A stretch of 64,000 bases of DNA from Crossiella sp. S99.2 (GCF_023094165.1 NZ_JALMDK010000005.1:682001-746000); one strand, 5' to 3'. Positions 34,323 to 43,653 are shown, numbered from the stretch's first letter. A program made the numbers and translations. The notes: generated by a model not told the origin, from the sequence alone.

Positions 34323-35141
34323 GTGGGTGGGCGCGAGCGCGTGCGGGCGATCGTGGACGCGACGCTGTTCCAAAAGGTGATCACCGCGGTGATCCTGGTC
34401 AACGCGGTCGTGCTGGGCTGTGAGACCTCACCGGCGCTGGTGGCCGAGTACGGGCAGGTGCTGCACGCGATCGATCGGGCGGTGCTGGCCATCTTCGTGG
34501 TGGAACTGGCCGCCCGCATGTACGCCTACGGCACTGCCTTCTTCCGCGACCCGTGGAACTGGTTCGACACCGTCATCGTGGTCATCGCGCTGCTGCCCAC
34601 CTCCGGCGCCTTCTCGGTACTGCGGGCGCTGCGGATTCTTCGTGCGCTGCGGCTGATCTCGGTGGTGCCGAGCATGCGCCGGGTGGTCTCGGCGCTGCTG
34701 CGCGCCCTGCCCGGGATGGCCTCGATCGGCGCGCTGATCGTGCTGGTGCTCTACGTCTCGGCGGTGATGGCCACCAAGCTGTTCAGCGTGGCCTCGCCGG
34801 AGTACTTCGGCGACCTGGGCGACTCCCTGTTCACCCTGTTCCAGGTGATGACCGGCGAGGCATGGTCGGAGGTAGCCCGCAGCGTGATGCGGGAACAACC
34901 GCTGGCGTGGATCTTCTTCGTCACCTACATCGTGATCACCACCTTCACCGTGCTCAACCTGTTCATCGCCGTGGCCGTCAGCGCGATGGACGCCCAGGTC
35001 TCGGAGGAGACCGGCCAGCGTGCGCCTGACCAGGCCGAGGTGAACGTCGTGGTGCTGGCCGAACTGCGGGAACTCCGCGCCGAGGTCCGGGCGCTGCGCG
35101 CCGCCGAGCCGCAGCCGCGCTGGGCGGAGCGCCCCCGCTAG
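34323..35141 (+). CDS. Bacterial voltage-gated sodium channel homologue
   Basis: A 272-residue single-domain, six-helix ion channel of the NaChBac/BacNav type. S1 starts at VITAVILVNAVVLG, S4 is an arginine-rich helix (VLRALRILRALRLISVVPSMRR), the pore helix and filter read FTLFQVMTGEAWSEV (compare TLESW in typical sodium channels), and S6 is TTFTVLNLFIAVAVSAMDAQ. A C-terminal coiled coil (VVVLAELRELRAEVRALRA) should tetramerise it. GTG 34323 follows AGGTGGGGGG; the longer frame from TTG 34281 is less likely. The filter change suggests possible altered selectivity. Confidence 0.87.
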   Translation: MGGRERVRAIVDATLFQKVITAVILVNAVVLGCETSPALVAEYGQVLHAIDRAVLAIFVVELAARMYAYGTAFFRDPWNWFDTVIVVIALLPTSGAFSVLRALRILRALRLISVVPSMRRVVSALLRALPGMASIGALIVLVLYVSAVMATKLFSVASPEYFGDLGDSLFTLFQVMTGEAWSEVARSVMREQPLAWIFFVTYIVITTFTVLNLFIAVAVSAMDAQVSEETGQRAPDQAEVNVVVLAELRELRAEVRALRAAEPQPRWAERPR

Positions 35142-35214
35142 TCCGGTGCGGGTGCTCGCGGCCCGGGACCTACGGTAGGGGCCCACACCTGCCGGAAGGG
35201 GTCGCACCGCGGCG

Positions 35215-35908
35215 ATGGACGGCTATGGGTTCAATCTGGCGCTGGTCGGCTTCCTGATCCTGGTCAACGCGTTGTTCGCGGGCAGTGAGATCGCGCTGAT
35301 CTCGCTGCGCGAGGGCCAGCTCCGCAACCTGGAGCGCCAAGGCGGACGCACCGCCAGAGTGCTGGTCCGGCTGGCCAGGGACCCCAACCGGTTCCTGGCC
35401 GCGATCCAGCTCGCGATCACCCTCTCCGGCGCACTGGCCTCGGCCACCGCCGCGGTCACCCTGGCCCAGCCGCTGATCCCGGCGTTCACCTTCGCCCGGG
35501 GAGGCGGCCGTGCCGCTGGCGGTGGCCACGGTGACGCTGATCCTGACCTTCTTCACCCTGGTCTTCGGCGAACTCGCCCCCAAACGACTGGCCATGCAGT
35601 ACTCCCAGCGCTGGGCGCTGCTGGTGGCCCGGCCCCTCGATCTGGTCTCCACGATCACCCGCCCGGCGATCTGGGCGCTGGGCAAGTCCACCAACGTCGT
35701 GGTGCGGCTCTTCGGCGGCAACCCCGACGCCGACAAGGAACAGCTCACCCCCGAGGAACTGCACGACCTGGTGGCCGGGCACCGTGGCCTCAACGCCGAA
35801 CAGCGGATGATCATCACCGGTGCGCTGGAGATCCACGAGCGGATGCTGCGCCACGTGCTGGTCCCGCGCCGCGAGGTCTTCACCGTCCCGGTCACCGCCA
35901 CGCGATGA
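35215..35908 (+). pseudogene. DUF21/CorC-type (CNNM-like) gene, frameshifted and truncated
   Basis: The first frame (35215 to about 35500) encodes the DUF21 membrane start LVNALFAGSEIALISLREGQL. It then loses frame in a GGGG run near 35498. The continuation is in the next frame from about 35505 (AAVPLAVATVTLILTFFTLVFGELAPKRLAMQ) to VPRREVFTVPVTATR and a stop at 35906. Intact members continue into two CBS domains and a CorC_HlyC domain, which are missing. The cut coincides with the start of unrelated element-like DNA, so the gene was probably the insertion target. The upstream frameshift is a second lesion or a sequencing error. Confidence 0.82.
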
Positions 35909-35964
35909 TCTTGCTGATATGCCTGGCCTGGACCGGGGAACCCTCGCGATGCTGTTCTTGGCGG

Positions 35965-36354
35965 TCATGGCGAGTCAGCAAGACCCGCCATGCGAAGCGC
36001 GGCTGCGAATCGCCCTGTGGTGAACAGCAGCGAGTTCGGGGAGAGGCTGTAGGTCTGGCCGACGATGCCAAGGAGCACGTCGATCCAGCTGCGGAGGTCC
36101 CCCGTCGCGGTCTTGTCCACCGTGGGCTGGTTGGCAGCGACCAGGTCGTCGAGTTCGGCCTGCATGCGGCCGGTCCGGGCCTCCTGCACAAGCGAGGAGG
36201 GCAACGGCGAGCGCTCCTGCCCTTGGAGAGGCTTGATCGCGCGGTACAGACGGTCTTCCAGCGGGTCGATCTTGCTGGGTGCCAGGTTCAACGCGGTGGT
36301 GATGCTGTGGGTGAGGGTCGTGGCCAGCGCTTGGGTGATGTCGTCGGAGTCCAC
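35965..36354 (-). CDS. Hypothetical small protein, first gene inside the element
   Basis: A 129-residue soluble alpha-helical protein (VDSDDITQALATTLTHSITT start, DLRSWIDVLLGIVGQTYSL near the end) with no recognised motif. The GTG start at 36354 has GGGGGTG five bases upstream. It follows the DnaB-like helicase gene in the same direction with about 150 bases between, so it is probably the last gene of that transcript. Confidence 0.6.
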   Translation of the reverse strand: MDSDDITQALATTLTHSITTALNLAPSKIDPLEDRLYRAIKPLQGQERSPLPSSLVQEARTGRMQAELDDLVAANQPTVDKTATGDLRSWIDVLLGIVGQTYSLSPNSLLFTTGRFAAALRMAGLADSP

Positions 36355-36507
36355 CAGACACCCCCGGTCTCGGCGCGGTTGGCCTGTCGAGGGTAGCTGG
36401 CAGGGGGGTGGGGCGCCGCCCGCCACCGCAGCCCCGGCAAGCAGGGCTGGTAGTCACAGGCGGCGTCCCAGAATGGAGCTGTTCCTGGTCGAGACAGCAG
36501 AGCGTGG

Positions 36508-38157
36508 TCAGGGGCCGAGGGGGTCTGGTTGCCAGCCGTCGACCTGTGGGTCCAGGGGGACCCACATTTCCCGCGCGACCACCAGCGTGCCGTCGGTGTG
36601 CTCGGTGGCTGGTGGGGAGACCACGTAGCTGGGCAGCAACCACAGCCGGGCCGCGTGCTCGGCCGCCGGGTCCACCGACGGCTCCTCGACCTGGTCGACC
36701 GCGGCCTGTTCGTGGGCGGGTGCCGGGTCGCCGGGGAACTCGAACTTGCCGCCGACGAAGCGCAGCGGTAGCTGGCGGGTGGCCACTGAGCGGCCGGAGA
36801 CCCGCAACACCGCCTGCTCCGGTGGGTGAATCCGGCCTTCGTGATCGCGGGCGAGCATGCAGAACACGCTGGCCGTCTCGAATGTCGAACGCGCCCCGTT
36901 GACCTCGGTCGGCGCCGGCGGTTCCAGCGGCGGCCGGTGGGTTTGGCCGGTGCGGAGGTCGGTGGTGACCTTGGGGATGGGTTCGCGGCGGGCGTTGACC
37001 TGTTCGCACACCATGACGTTGCTGGGCAGTCCGGCCAGCTCGGTGAACTGGCGGCCGCCCAGGCCGAACCAGCCGGGGTCGAAGACCCGGAGGCTGGTGT
37101 CGGCACCGCGGATGAACTCCTCGCACACGGTGAAGTCGTTGCCCGCGGCCAGCATGGAGGTCAGGTAGTCGACGAAAACCCCTGCCAGCCAGCAGTCCGC
37201 CACGGGAAGGCCGTGCTGCTCGGACCAGCGAAGGTTGGCCACGGCGAAACGGCGGATCTCGGCCTTGAACGCGGCCAGCCGCTTGTCCGGGTCGCTGCCG
37301 GTGCGGGCGAAGAACTCCTTGCCGAACAGCAGGAACCTCGGCCGTCCGAGCGGGGTGGGGCTGAAAATCTGCTCGGGGTCGGGCAGGTACTGCTGGATCC
37401 GGGCCAGGAGTTCGGCGCGGGTCATCTCGGTGCAGAAGAACACCACCTGGGACTCCGGGGCGACCGTGCCGGCCGAGCCGACCAGGCGGCTGGCCCACCA
37501 GCAGGCCAGGGCGGTCTTGCCCACCTTGGTCCTGGCTCCCAACAGCACCAGTTCGCCCTGCCAGTCGGCGCGTTGGTGAAGCAGGACGTCCAGCTCCGGG
37601 TGGACGGGGAAGCCGCGGCCGGTGCCGTGGACTTCCATTTCCCGCCGCAGGATCTCCGCGGCGTGTTCGGCGTAGGGGTTGGCGGCGACCCACTGGTCGT
37701 CGTCGGTGCGCACCAGGTCAAGCAGCTCGTGCACGGACTCGGCGGCACGGTCGTTGTCGCCGGAACGGTAGTGGTGGGCGATGGCGCGGATCAGGGTGTC
37801 GAAGCGGCGATGCCGGGCGCCGCGGCTGACCAGGGCGGCCAGCACTTCCACCTCGTCCGGGCAGGCCGGTAGCTGGGGATGGCGTTGTTCGGCCTCGCTG
37901 TCCCAGGCCGCTAGGGCCCGGTCCAGGTGTGGGTGCAGGCCCTGGTCGAGGTTGTAGCGGATGCCGACCGCGGCCAGCTGGGGGTGGGTCGCCCGGATCT
38001 CGCGGAGGCGGTCGAAGGCCCGGCCCAGGCCGGGGTCGACGAACTCCTCCACGCCGCGGACCACCAGCCCGGTGCGGCCCTCGGCAAGGGAGGGTTCGCG
38101 GACCAGGCAGGCGGCCAGCAGCAGCTCCTCGCGGTCCCCGGATGAATCGGCGTGCAT
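36508..38157 (-). CDS. DnaB-like replicative helicase
   Basis: A 549-residue protein. The N-terminal region of about 180 residues resembles the DnaB N-terminal helical domain. The RecA-type core follows with Walker A LLGARTKVGKTALA near 205, the catalytic-Glu region VVFFCTEMTRAEL, Walker B LAGVFVDYLTSM, and a terminal QVNARREP loop. It probably unwinds DNA for the element's own replication, alongside the primase and polymerase genes 4-8 kb away. Start ATG 38157; a palindromic regulatory element lies 117 bases upstream, shared with the divergent gene. Confidence 0.8.
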   Translation of the reverse strand: MHADSSGDREELLLAACLVREPSLAEGRTGLVVRGVEEFVDPGLGRAFDRLREIRATHPQLAAVGIRYNLDQGLHPHLDRALAAWDSEAEQRHPQLPACPDEVEVLAALVSRGARHRRFDTLIRAIAHHYRSGDNDRAAESVHELLDLVRTDDDQWVAANPYAEHAAEILRREMEVHGTGRGFPVHPELDVLLHQRADWQGELVLLGARTKVGKTALACWWASRLVGSAGTVAPESQVVFFCTEMTRAELLARIQQYLPDPEQIFSPTPLGRPRFLLFGKEFFARTGSDPDKRLAAFKAEIRRFAVANLRWSEQHGLPVADCWLAGVFVDYLTSMLAAGNDFTVCEEFIRGADTSLRVFDPGWFGLGGRQFTELAGLPSNVMVCEQVNARREPIPKVTTDLRTGQTHRPPLEPPAPTEVNGARSTFETASVFCMLARDHEGRIHPPEQAVLRVSGRSVATRQLPLRFVGGKFEFPGDPAPAHEQAAVDQVEEPSVDPAAEHAARLWLLPSYVVSPPATEHTDGTLVVAREMWVPLDPQVDGWQPDPLGP

Positions 38158-38273
38158 TCGCTGTCTCCGTCTCTTGTGGACGGCCGGGACCGCGGCGCGG
38201 CCGGACGGCCACGTCTCTGCTGTGGAGTTGCCAAAGGACAGTCCTGGACCCGCGTGAGGGCCCTTGTCCGGGT

Positions 38274-38298
38274 AGGTAACGCGTGCCCCGCGTTACCT
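38274..38298. promoter_or_regulatory. Palindromic GCGTTACC element in a divergent promoter region
   Basis: AGGTAACGCG (38274-38283), a 5-bp spacer, then CGCGTTACCT (38289-38298): a perfect 10-bp inverted repeat between the helicase gene (minus) and the 38425 operon (plus). It presents one motif copy in the coding orientation of each gene. Confidence 0.7.
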
Positions 38299-38424
38299 GG
38301 AGCCACGTCCGACCGGTGGGACGGCCCGGCGCCGCAGCGCGCAGCCGCCCCGGCCGGGTGGACTGCCGTGCGCCGCCTCGGGCGCCACCGACACGTGATT
38401 CGCAGGAAGGAAGGGAGGAGCGCC

Positions 38425-39054
38425 ATGAGCCACAAGAACGTGCCCTCGTGGGCGCATCCCGGGGTGATCATCGGCATCGGCAGCAAGCCGGACCGCGGCC
38501 ACGGCAACCACTGGCTCAACCAGATCGGTCCCCGGCACTGGCAGTGGATCGGGGTCAACCCGCGGCACGGCACCTACCACCACAAGGCCACGTGGGCGGT
38601 CCCGGTCAAGGGCGGCAACCTGCCGCCGCAGGCCGAACTCGACAGCAAACGGCACGCGCTGTTCCTGTTGTGGGGACGGCCCGACCTTCGTGCGGGCGAA
38701 CCGGTGGCCACCGCCGACATCGACGAAGTCGAGGCCGTACTGGCCAAGCTCGCCCGGCAGGAGTCGGCGGTCCTGGACCCAGCACGGCCGGACATGGTCC
38801 CGGTGCTCGACGTGCTCTTCCGCGCCCAGTACGGCGGTGTGCACTCCTGGGTCTCGGCCCGGCACGGCGACCTGCTCGCCCTGCACCAGGTGGACGATCC
38901 TGGCCTGGCGCGGATCCGCACCCGCCTCGCCGAAGCGCACCTGCTGTGCGAGTGGGCGAGCGAGGACGGACTCAGATGGGCCAAGCCCGCCACTCGTATC
39001 GACGAGACCACCGCGGGCCTGGAGACCGCGGCCGTCGAGGGGAAACAGCCATGA
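38425..39054 (+). CDS. Hypothetical element protein
   Basis: A 209-residue soluble protein rich in His and Trp near its start (WAHPGVIIGIG, GNHWLNQIGPRHWQWIG), with a mixed alpha/beta remainder and no recognised domain. Strong ribosome site GGGAGGAG before ATG 38425. Its end overlaps the next gene by ATGA. Divergent from the helicase gene and sharing its palindromic element, so a replication-associated role is possible but unproven. Confidence 0.65.
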   Translation: MSHKNVPSWAHPGVIIGIGSKPDRGHGNHWLNQIGPRHWQWIGVNPRHGTYHHKATWAVPVKGGNLPPQAELDSKRHALFLLWGRPDLRAGEPVATADIDEVEAVLAKLARQESAVLDPARPDMVPVLDVLFRAQYGGVHSWVSARHGDLLALHQVDDPGLARIRTRLAEAHLLCEWASEDGLRWAKPATRIDETTAGLETAAVEGKQP

Positions 39055-40802
39055 GCGCGCCGACCGTCGGGTCCACTGTGGACCGGGCGGGGCTGGTGCG
39101 GTGTGTGGAGCGGGATCTGCGTGAGCTGGCCGAGCTGGACACCGTGGTGCACTCCGTCGGCAACCTGGTTCGCCAGTCCCGAGAGGAACCACCGCGGGCG
39201 CGCAGCGCGATTCGGATGCTGTGGGAGACCGCCACCGCGGCACGGAAACGGGCGGCGCCCAACCGCCTGCTGCTGGCTCGGGTGCGCTCGGTGTTGCAGG
39301 ACAGCCATTGCACGGTCTCAGCGGCGGCCACTGCCGCTGTCGTCCACGGCATCCTGCACGGCTGCATCCGGCCAACCGCGCTCACCCCCGACAGCATCAC
39401 CGCGCCGCCGTTGCGGATTCCGCCCTCGGTCGGTGTGCGCCACGGTGCGCTGGCCGACCTGCTGTGCACTACCGGCAACCTCGCGGACTCGGTGTGGAAC
39501 CACGCCCACCGCAGCCGGGTCGACTTCGACGAGGACCTGCGGCGGCTGCGGACTTGGCTGGCGAAGGTGCCGGATCTCCGGGCGCCGGATCGCCTGGTGC
39601 CTGTGCTGGGCGAGGTGTCGGGGGAGTTCCAGGTGCATCGTCACCCACGACCGGTCCACCCGCGCAGTCCGGAGTTGGAAGCCCCGTCGAGCAGCTACGA
39701 GGTGCTGTCCACAGGTCAGCTCGATCTGCTGCACACCGCGATCCGGAAAGGTCTCCCGGTCAAGGTGGCCAGCATGATGGCCGGCACCACCGTGGAGCCG
39801 TTGTCGGCCGGTGCGGCCGTGGCGGCGGTGATGCGCTGCGGGGCCTGGCTTCGCAGGACCATCGACGAGAACAGTCAGCAGGTCGTGCGTTCCTCCTCCA
39901 CTTCGCGGAGGATCTCGCCCAGTTGGCTGATCTCTGTGCCGGTCAAGCGGCACAGGGTGGTTCGGGCATTCGCACAGCACTACACGCCCGAACTCGGCCG
40001 GTGGTATCAGATCCTGCGCGGGGACATCCCCGATCTGCGTGGACTGGTGCCGATGCGCCGGGCGCACTACCTGGCGCTGGCCGCGCACGTGGCCGGTGGC
40101 GGGCGGCTCTCCGATTTCGCCGAGCACCAGGCCCGGCGGTACCGGGATGTCGTGCAGGCGTGGGACCGGATGACCGCCTTCACCGCCGAACTCAGAACGG
40201 CCCGCCAGGCCGTGCTGGACGCCGTCGGTGACTGGCCGGCCGAGTACACCGAGGAGGTGAAACAGCCGGTGGCCGAGCTGATGCAGACGGTACGCACCGG
40301 GCTCGCCGAACTCGGTCGCCCGGCCGACCAGGAGATCGGCGCGGCCTACGGGCGACTGATCAACTCCGGCGGTGCTGACGAGGCGGATGCGGCGTTCGGG
40401 GCGTTGACCGCGGTGCTGACCGAATGTCGGAACGCGTTGCGGCGGTTCACCGTGGCCGAGCCGACCGACTGGGGTAGTGCGGAGTTCGCGTTGTTCCAGC
40501 AGCGATATCCGGACACCGCCCCGTCGGACTTCGGCACATCGAGCCCGCGCGCACACGCGGTGGAGGTGATCCGCGCCGAGGTGCGGCGGTTGCTCGCGGC
40601 ACGGTTGCCCGCGGTCCCGGCGACCGAGCTGGCCTTGCTCACCGAGCTGCACCGGGAGCTGAGCAACGCTGTCCGCGAACAGCGCGGCCCCGGGCTGGCG
40701 TCGTACTGGCGGTTGTGGCTCACTCCCGGAGCGCCCGACGAGCACGTCTGGCGCGCGTTCCTGGAATGGCCGGACCTGGTCACCCTGGCCGCCACCAAGT
40801 AG
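39051..40802 (+). CDS. Large hypothetical element protein
   Basis: A 583-residue, mostly alpha-helical protein with no recognised motif, translationally coupled (ATGA) to the gene before it. Around 39880-39955 the frame encodes an odd Ser-rich stretch (VVRSSSTSRRISPSWLISV), whereas the next frame reads smoothly (FLLHFAEDLAQLADLCAGQ). Two compensating single-base shifts may have altered about 25 residues, or be assembly errors. A terminator follows at 40807. Confidence 0.62.
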   Translation: MSAPTVGSTVDRAGLVRCVERDLRELAELDTVVHSVGNLVRQSREEPPRARSAIRMLWETATAARKRAAPNRLLLARVRSVLQDSHCTVSAAATAAVVHGILHGCIRPTALTPDSITAPPLRIPPSVGVRHGALADLLCTTGNLADSVWNHAHRSRVDFDEDLRRLRTWLAKVPDLRAPDRLVPVLGEVSGEFQVHRHPRPVHPRSPELEAPSSSYEVLSTGQLDLLHTAIRKGLPVKVASMMAGTTVEPLSAGAAVAAVMRCGAWLRRTIDENSQQVVRSSSTSRRISPSWLISVPVKRHRVVRAFAQHYTPELGRWYQILRGDIPDLRGLVPMRRAHYLALAAHVAGGGRLSDFAEHQARRYRDVVQAWDRMTAFTAELRTARQAVLDAVGDWPAEYTEEVKQPVAELMQTVRTGLAELGRPADQEIGAAYGRLINSGGADEADAAFGALTAVLTECRNALRRFTVAEPTDWGSAEFALFQQRYPDTAPSDFGTSSPRAHAVEVIRAEVRRLLAARLPAVPATELALLTELHRELSNAVREQRGPGLASYWRLWLTPGAPDEHVWRAFLEWPDLVTLAATK

Positions 40803-40806
40803 GTCA

Positions 40807-40837
40807 GGAGGGCGCCGGAACACCTCCGGCGCCCTCC
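40807..40837 (+). terminator. Terminator of the 38425-40802 operon
   Basis: GGAGGGCGCCGG (40807-40818) and CCGGCGCCCTCC (40826-40837), a perfect 12-bp stem with a 7-nt loop, directly after the stop. Confidence 0.85.
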
Positions 40838-40856
40838 CCAACCAGCCACAACGCGG

Positions 40857-40867
40857 CGCGTTACCTG
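40857..40867 (+). promoter_or_regulatory. CGCGTTACCTG element
   Basis: A single motif copy in coding orientation, 43 bases before ATG 40910. Confidence 0.6.
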
Positions 40868-40909
40868 TCAGTGAGTCCGAGCAGTCGCCCCGTACGAGAG
40901 GACCTCGCG

Positions 40910-41239
40910 ATGCTCACCTCTTCGCCAATGCCGGGTGACCTGGACCCCGACGCCCCGTTTCCCCTGCACATCCGCTTCCGGGTGCCCCTGTGGCGGTTGG
41001 AGTGCGGGACCCGGCGGGTCGAGGCAGCCCTGACCCAGCTCGGCCTGATCGGCCTGCCGGTCGCGGTCGTCCTCGCCGACGAGTTCCTCATCACCGTCTC
41101 CCTGTCCGCGGGCACCATCGGGCAGGCACTCCAAGGCGAGGAGGCCATCGTGGCCGGGGTCCGGGCCGCCCGCAGGCTCGCCGAGCTGTTGTGGGACTTC
41201 GACCCCAGGCTGACCGCGGTGCCAGGGGAAATCTCATGA
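40910..41239 (+). CDS. Hypothetical small protein
   Basis: A 109-residue protein of unknown fold (FPLHIRFRVPLWRLECGTRR, AVVLADEFLITVSLSAGTIG). GAGAGGA lies seven bases before ATG 40910. Its end overlaps the sigma-like gene as ATGA. A GCGTTACCTG element precedes it. It might be a partner of the sigma-like protein, but no motif supports that. Confidence 0.6.
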   Translation: MLTSSPMPGDLDPDAPFPLHIRFRVPLWRLECGTRRVEAALTQLGLIGLPVAVVLADEFLITVSLSAGTIGQALQGEEAIVAGVRAARRLAELLWDFDPRLTAVPGEIS

Positions 41240-41958
41240 ACGCGTGCACCGGCGACGCCTGGTGGATCGAGGTGCCGCTGGGCGACTCCGGTCACCGTGA
41301 CCTGACCCGGATACCGCCGGAACGGCTGGCCCTATTGCTGGAGCAGGCGATGGGGCTGGCCCGCCACGCCATCCGGGCCCAGCACGGCCCGCTGCGAGAT
41401 CTGCTCGGCGGGGCGGAGGATCTGGCCCAGCAACTGCGGTTGTGGATCCTGGCCGCCGCGCGGACCTACGATCCGGAACGCGGCACGTGGACCGGTCACC
41501 TGACCCAGCGCGTCCGGCACCAGGCCGCCGACCACTGGCGGGCCACCGTCGGCTACACCGCGCTGAACAAGGTCCGCGCCTTCCGTGCCGCCGACGGCGA
41601 GCCCCTCAACGGTCAGGACCAGCTCCAGGTCGCCCGCATCCGCTCGCTGCTCCCCGGCAGACAGTCCACTTTGGACGTTGCCAACGATGTGGTGGACGGA
41701 GCAGACAACGCCGAACACGCAGTCGACTCGCACTCGGAGGCGACCGTGGCCACGCTGGCGTTGTTGTACGCCCCGGAGACCGCCGATCCGGTTGCAGCAC
41801 GGCGCCTGTGCCGTGGGGTGGCCGTGCACGTGCTCCGCCGGGTGTGCGGGCAAGCGCAGAGGCGCATCGCGGCCTGCGGCATTCACCATCGCACGGCAGC
41901 CGCGGTGGAGAACGAGCTGCACGCGCGGGTACGCGAACTCCTCGACCCGCCCGGGTGA
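41236..41958 (+). CDS. Sigma-70-like protein
   Basis: A 240-residue protein. Residues 60-105 (DLAQQLRLWILAAARTYDPERGTWTGHLTQRVRHQAADHWR) follow the sigma region 2 pattern in which an acidic helix precedes YDPERG and a basic helix. The C-terminal helices (RRVCGQAQRRIAACGIHHRTAAAVENEL) could be a degenerate region 4. An ECF-like role for element promoters, possibly those with the GCGTTACCTG motif, is a hypothesis. Coupled to the 40910 gene and followed by a strong terminator. Confidence 0.6.
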   Translation: MNACTGDAWWIEVPLGDSGHRDLTRIPPERLALLLEQAMGLARHAIRAQHGPLRDLLGGAEDLAQQLRLWILAAARTYDPERGTWTGHLTQRVRHQAADHWRATVGYTALNKVRAFRAADGEPLNGQDQLQVARIRSLLPGRQSTLDVANDVVDGADNAEHAVDSHSEATVATLALLYAPETADPVAARRLCRGVAVHVLRRVCGQAQRRIAACGIHHRTAAAVENELHARVRELLDPPG

Positions 41959-41972
41959 CCCGCGGACACGGG

Positions 41973-42008
41973 AGTGGGGCAGGGCGTTCGTTCACGCCCT
42001 GCCCCACT
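41973..42008. terminator. Bidirectional terminator between sigma-like and polymerase genes
   Basis: AGTGGGGCAGGGCG (41973-41986) and CGCCCTGCCCCACT (41995-42008), a perfect 14-bp stem between convergent genes. Confidence 0.85.
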
Positions 42009-42024
42009 GAATCTCGTTGGTGGG

Positions 42025-43653
42025 TCAGGGTTCCCTGACGCCCCAGTCCGAACCGGTGCGAACAGTCAACGGCAGGCTGAGGGCGTCCAGGCCCAGCACC
42101 CACGCGGCGCCGAGGTGCACGGCCTGCCGGAGCAGGAGCGTGACCTCCTCGACGGCGTCCTCGGCGACGTCGAGCACGAACTCGTCGTGCAGGAACGCGG
42201 CCAGCCGGGCGTCCCGGTCCCGCAACTGGGTGCGCAGGATCGCCAGCGTGGCACAGCAGACTTCCGCCGCGGTGCCCTGCACCGGGAAGCTGCGCCCTCG
42301 GCGCCCGGCTCGGGCCACCAGGGACCGCTGCTCGGCGGTGCGCCTGACCGAGGCGGTCTCGATGGCCGCCACGGTCGGGACGTCCGGCAGCGGCATGGTG
42401 CGGCCCAGTTCGGTACGCACCGTCGCCCCGTGCCGGGCCCGCTGCTCGTACTCGGCGAGCAGGTCCATCGTGGCGGAGCACGCCGAGGTGAACGGCCGCA
42501 ACGCCTCCCTGGCCTTGACCGAGCGCCGACCGTTCAGCGCGGCCAGCAGAATTGTCTTGGCCATGGCCCGATCCACGCCGAGCCGGTCACCCAGTTCGGC
42601 GTATAGGTCGCCGCGTTCAGCCAGTCCGAGCAAGGTCCGGTCGCCGGCCAGGTAGGCCAGGATCCGGGGCTCCAGCTGCGAAATGTCCGCGATGACCAGC
42701 CGTCGACCTGGCTGGACGCGCACACACCGACGTAGCGCGTGCGGCAGCGCAAGACCGCCACCTTCAGCGGTCCAGCGCCCGGTTGACGTGGCAGCCGGGT
42801 GGAACACCGGCCACCAGCGTTCGTCATGGGTCCAGCGGGCGGCCCACTCGTAGCCGAACCGGTTGGCCAGGAGGTCCAGGTGCCGCCAGCTGGTCAGCGG
42901 TGGCACCGCCGGGTGAGCCAGGTGCTCGAAGTCGGAGACCCGGGACCCCTGCACCTGCAGGCCCGCACCGTCGAACGCCTCCGGCACTTCGGTACGCCAC
43001 CGGAATCGAGCGCCACCGAAGGCAGCCGTGATCTGCTCGTCCAACTCGGACAGCCGCGGATAGCAGCCGGACTCGGTTGGCTCACCGAGCAGCGCAGCCA
43101 GGACTTCGTGGTGGCGGGCTGCGTCCCACGGGATCCCGTCGGCGTTCAGGTCGACCGCGGCCAGGGCGTTCGCCGAGTCGATGTCGACCAACCGGTCCAG
43201 CGCGCTGGCGTGCGTGGTGGCGCGGAGGTCCAGCTGAGCCTGACGGTAGTCCTCGCTCAGGTCACCACCGTTGAGCTGACCGGAGTCGGTGCGGTGGTAG
43301 CCGTCGACGAGTCGCCGAGCCGAGGTGACGCAGTAGCCCCGCCGAAGCCGAACCCCTGCTCTGGCAAGCGTGGCCGCGGTCGCCATGAGATCCGCTGCCA
43401 CCCACCTGATCCGGCGCGAGCTGTCCAACGCGTCCAGCTCGCGCGGGTCGATGTCGGTGACATCGGCCACCAGCACCGGTGAGGCGCGATCCATTGGCAC
43501 CACCCGGATCTGACCGGCCTCGGCCAGCCCGGAGACATCGAGCCCGAGGGCTTGTGGTGCTCCGGCGGTCGGGGTGTTGGCGCGGAGCTGGTCGAGCAGC
43601 TCAGGCCAGCTGAGTGTCCGGACGGGGCGAGCTGGTGCGTCGAGGTCAACCAT
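42025..43653 (-). CDS. Family-A DNA polymerase of the element
   Basis: A 542-residue divergent DNA polymerase I-type enzyme. Motif A is VIADISQLEPRILAYLAGD (catalytic Asp), motif B lies in MAKTILLAALNGRRSVKARE with a degenerate core, and motif C is AAFLHDEFVLDV (HDE). The N-terminal 220 residues occupy the place of the 3'-5' exonuclease but lack a clear DxE motif, so proofreading is probably absent. Compact PolA enzymes of this type occur in actinophages and plasmids. ATG 43653 follows AAGGAGG. Likely acts with the nearby primase and helicase. Confidence 0.87.
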   Translation of the reverse strand: MVDLDAPARPVRTLSWPELLDQLRANTPTAGAPQALGLDVSGLAEAGQIRVVPMDRASPVLVADVTDIDPRELDALDSSRRIRWVAADLMATAATLARAGVRLRRGYCVTSARRLVDGYHRTDSGQLNGGDLSEDYRQAQLDLRATTHASALDRLVDIDSANALAAVDLNADGIPWDAARHHEVLAALLGEPTESGCYPRLSELDEQITAAFGGARFRWRTEVPEAFDGAGLQVQGSRVSDFEHLAHPAVPPLTSWRHLDLLANRFGYEWAARWTHDERWWPVFHPAATSTGRWTAEGGGLALPHALRRCVRVQPGRRLVIADISQLEPRILAYLAGDRTLLGLAERGDLYAELGDRLGVDRAMAKTILLAALNGRRSVKAREALRPFTSACSATMDLLAEYEQRARHGATVRTELGRTMPLPDVPTVAAIETASVRRTAEQRSLVARAGRRGRSFPVQGTAAEVCCATLAILRTQLRDRDARLAAFLHDEFVLDVAEDAVEEVTLLLRQAVHLGAAWVLGLDALSLPLTVRTGSDWGVREP

